From: Chitinophagaceae bacterium IBVUCB1
GTDB lineage: Bacteria; Bacteroidota; Bacteroidia; Chitinophagales; Chitinophagaceae
Direction of reading: 5' to 3'
DNA: 64,000 nt
NCBI GenBank assembly: GCA_002127285.1
Contig: NFUW01000002.1
Span: 159,683 to 223,682, forward strand
Below the pieces are notes generated by a model that was given only the letters and a program-made list of their open reading frames with translations, made no database searches and had not been told where the DNA came from. The stretch's first letter is position 1; each line of letters begins with the position of its first letter. Positions 62,457 to 64,000 of this stretch are shown in pieces. The translations under genes and the position numbers were made by a program.

Positions 62457-62663
62457 TTAGTTGTTTTTATTGATCTTATTTACTTTCTCTGCTATTGCTT
62501 CCCCGATAAGCGAACCCACAAAACCGCCAATCATTACCAAAGGGGCCGCATCCTTTTCTGCTGCCTTAGCGTACCAGTAGGTAACCAAAGAAGAAAGTAA
62601 GGTCATCGTTGAAATAATCGCTTTCTCTGTATTGCGCATCTGTTGTATATTTTCGGAAATCAT
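62457..62663 (-). CDS. Small two-helix membrane protein, holin-like
   Basis: A 68-residue protein with two hydrophobic helices (about 14-32 and 41-59) and a Lys/Asn-rich tail. The start ATG at 62663 is one base after the upstream stop; a frame extending to 62687 overlaps that gene. Size, topology and position in the cassette suggest a phage holin or accessory membrane protein, but no family is recognised. Confidence 0.5.
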   Translation of the reverse strand: MISENIQQMRNTEKAIISTMTLLSSLVTYWYAKAAEKDAAPLVMIGGFVGSLIGEAIAEKVNKINKNN

Positions 62664-62664
62664 G

Positions 62665-63309
62665 TTATCGTAGTAACCCGTAGGCAATAATGCCGCTTAG
62701 TACCAGTCCGCCTGCTGAAAGCAGCCCGTTCTTAATTTTCTGCCGCCTGAAGGTTTTCTTATACTGTTTGTTCTCTTCCAGCAATAAGGTTTGCTGGCTG
62801 ATACTTTCATCGAATGATAATTGAAGGGATTGGATTTGTTCCTGCTGCATCAAAAGGGTTGTGTCCTTATTTATTAGTTGCTTTTCCATTCCGGTTATTA
62901 CCCGATCATACAAACTGTCCTTTTGAGTGTTGTTAGCCATTAGTACCTGAATCGTTTGCTCCAGCGTGTCGCAATTTTCCAGCATTTGAGCAGTGTCTGA
63001 CAGCTCATTCCCATAAGCTATAAGCTCATTTACCTTTTCTTCCAGTTGTGCATTCGTTCGCTTGGCTTTGCTCAATGCTGATCCTGATTTAGAAACCTGT
63101 ATTTTCAGAGCTGCGTTTTCAGTGTTAACAGCATCTATTCGTTCCTGCAATCCCTGTTGTATTGAGATGGTTTCTTTTTGCAGCTTATCAGGGCTTTCCA
63201 TCTTATTTGTGCTAACCGGCACAGCTCCTGTGCCATTGAGAAAGGTGCTGGCATTATATCCTATCATGCTGCCTAATAGTAGATATACAATATTGATTAA
63301 TCGTGTCAT
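62665..63309 (-). CDS. Coiled-coil protein with membrane segments at both ends
   Basis: A 214-residue protein with an N-terminal helix or signal anchor (5-22), a long heptad coiled coil (about 40-185) and a C-terminal hydrophobic segment (LLSAGGLVLSGIIAYGLLR). It resembles in layout, not in sequence, the spanins that link the two membranes during phage lysis. It lies between the two small membrane genes of the cassette. Confidence 0.5.
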   Translation of the reverse strand: MTRLINIVYLLLGSMIGYNASTFLNGTGAVPVSTNKMESPDKLQKETISIQQGLQERIDAVNTENAALKIQVSKSGSALSKAKRTNAQLEEKVNELIAYGNELSDTAQMLENCDTLEQTIQVLMANNTQKDSLYDRVITGMEKQLINKDTTLLMQQEQIQSLQLSFDESISQQTLLLEENKQYKKTFRRQKIKNGLLSAGGLVLSGIIAYGLLR

Positions 63310-63359
63310 CGTTGATTTCTTATTAGTTTAATTGTGATTGAAAATGACTGAACCTTATG

Positions 63360-63572
63360 CTACTCGATATTTTTCTTTTCAAAGGAGTAACCGAAACAAC
63401 CTGCCGCTATCAAAGAAGCGAAACTGTAAAACATAAACTCCGGTATATCTTTATTGAAAAATTGCTGCGCTATCCAGCTTATAATAATAGCTACTATGAG
63501 TAAGCCTATGACTACTTCCCGTAAGCTGTAGCACCCATCCTTGTCCTTAAATAACTGTTTGAGAAAATCCAT
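63360..63572 (-). CDS. Small membrane protein, holin-like
   Basis: A 70-residue protein: soluble start MDFLKQLFKDKDGCYSLRE, then two hydrophobic helices (about 19-36 and 45-63) and a charged end EKKNIE. The start at 63572 lies 4 bases after the stop of the cell-wall enzyme gene; the longer frame to 63704 overlaps that gene and lacks likeness to a protein. Holin function is inferred from size, topology and the enzyme next to it. Confidence 0.55.
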   Translation of the reverse strand: MDFLKQLFKDKDGCYSLREVVIGLLIVAIIISWIAQQFFNKDIPEFMFYSFASLIAAGCFGYSFEKKNIE

Positions 63573-63576
63573 TGTT

Positions 63577-64000
63577 TCAGGCTGCCATTGCAGCATTATG
63601 GGTTTGAGAAAACACATCCGTAAGCAGTGTGTAGGTAAAGCTGTTTCCATATCGCTCCTTATGGGCTTTACAAAGCCGCATGAATGTGGCAAAATCATCG
63701 GCATTAGCGAATACCTGGCAGCCTGCCGAATGCTTATCTACATTGCTGGTAGTTCCCGATGGCAATGCACGGTGGATATTGATACCGAACATGCCTGTTT
63801 CCTGCCTTGCACCTGAAAAGTCAAAGTCCCCATTCCTGTCAAAATCCCTGAAAACGGTAACAGGTTTTCGTTGTACCAGTGCCTGATACTTGCCCCTGTG
63901 CAATCCAATCTGGTATGCACCTATATACTGTCCGGGCTTTAAAATAGCTGTACCATTCACGTTCATGGGATTTTGTAGCCAATGCGTTCCCGGATCAGTA
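63577..64000 (-). CDS. YkuD-like cell-wall enzyme (5' truncated by window)
   Basis: The frame is open to the window edge; the Met at 63966 is preceded in frame by TDPGTHWLQNP, so it is internal. Counting from that Met, His65 (INIHRA) and Cys83 with His79 (KHSAGCQ) match the His...HxxGC catalytic pattern of L,D-transpeptidases, used by some phages as lysis enzymes. A DFDRNGDFDF loop at 41-50 resembles a calcium-binding DxDxNGDxD loop. It should cut or link peptidoglycan. Followed by holin-like genes. Confidence 0.65.
   Translation of the reverse strand, partial: TDPGTHWLQNPMNVNGTAILKPGQYIGAYQIGLHRGKYQALVQRKPVTVFRDFDRNGDFDFSGARQETGMFGINIHRALPSGTTSNVDKHSAGCQVFANADDFATFMRLCKAHKERYGNSFTYTLLTDVFSQTHNAAMAA

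Overview
The window comes from a bacterium of the phylum Bacteroidota, most likely a member of the Chitinophagia. The evidence is direct. There are secreted giants with a type IX secretion (T9SS) C-terminal sorting domain, a TonB receptor with a carboxypeptidase-like N-terminal domain, and an SDR-type threonine dehydrogenase. Short-gap or overlapping operons mostly lack Shine-Dalgarno sites, and several starts carry the Bacteroidota -7 box TAnnTTTG. No rRNA, tRNA or CRISPR array was seen.

Layout. 1-12,040: the 3' end of one giant surface-protein gene, then a complete 3,743-residue paralogue with beta-helix, 89-residue and Ig-like repeats. The two share 464 identical bases across their 3' ends. 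12.0-17.9 kb: LuxC-like acyl-CoA reductase with a divergent ferredoxin, sucD, anmK, a 145-bp inverted-repeat element, a CoA-binding protein and a thiolase. 17.9-22.1 kb: a DUF2490 protein, then a His-rich exported protein, a TonB receptor and a lipoprotein that look like a metal-uptake set. 22.1-26.3 kb: a small operon of acyl carrier protein, LpxL-like acyltransferase, FabZ-like dehydratase, secreted protein, thioesterase and ketosynthase, resembling part of a flexirubin or aryl-polyene pathway. 26.3-36.8 kb: amidohydrolase, SPOR protein, deoC, an E. coli-type isocitrate dehydrogenase, a two-component system, a coiled-coil membrane protein, a DEDDy exonuclease, holA, ribF and kynU. 37.0-38.8 kb: a LemA-TPM-TPM operon. 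38.9-43.2 kb: a cytochrome oxidase assembly and subunit operon (ctaB, two subunit III genes, subunit IV, SCO, DUF420, a small Cys-X2-Cys protein) without subunits I and II. 43.2-53.7 kb: mostly housekeeping genes, including carA, tdh, a sirtuin, ftsY and a second, eukaryote-type isocitrate dehydrogenase.

53.8-64.0 kb reads as a different kind of DNA, all on the minus strand. It holds a phage-like lysis/structural cassette (YkuD-like cell-wall enzyme, two small membrane proteins, a coiled-coil membrane protein, a repeat-bearing fibre-like protein), a 1,554-residue methylase/Strawberry-notch helicase fusion reminiscent of phage P1 DarB, a RecA-like ATPase, and an uncharacterised protein with a possible PD-(D/E)XK nuclease core. 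I infer the end of a prophage or related mobile element running past the right edge. It is the best candidate here for an undescribed anti-restriction or defence arrangement. No integrase or attachment site is visible.
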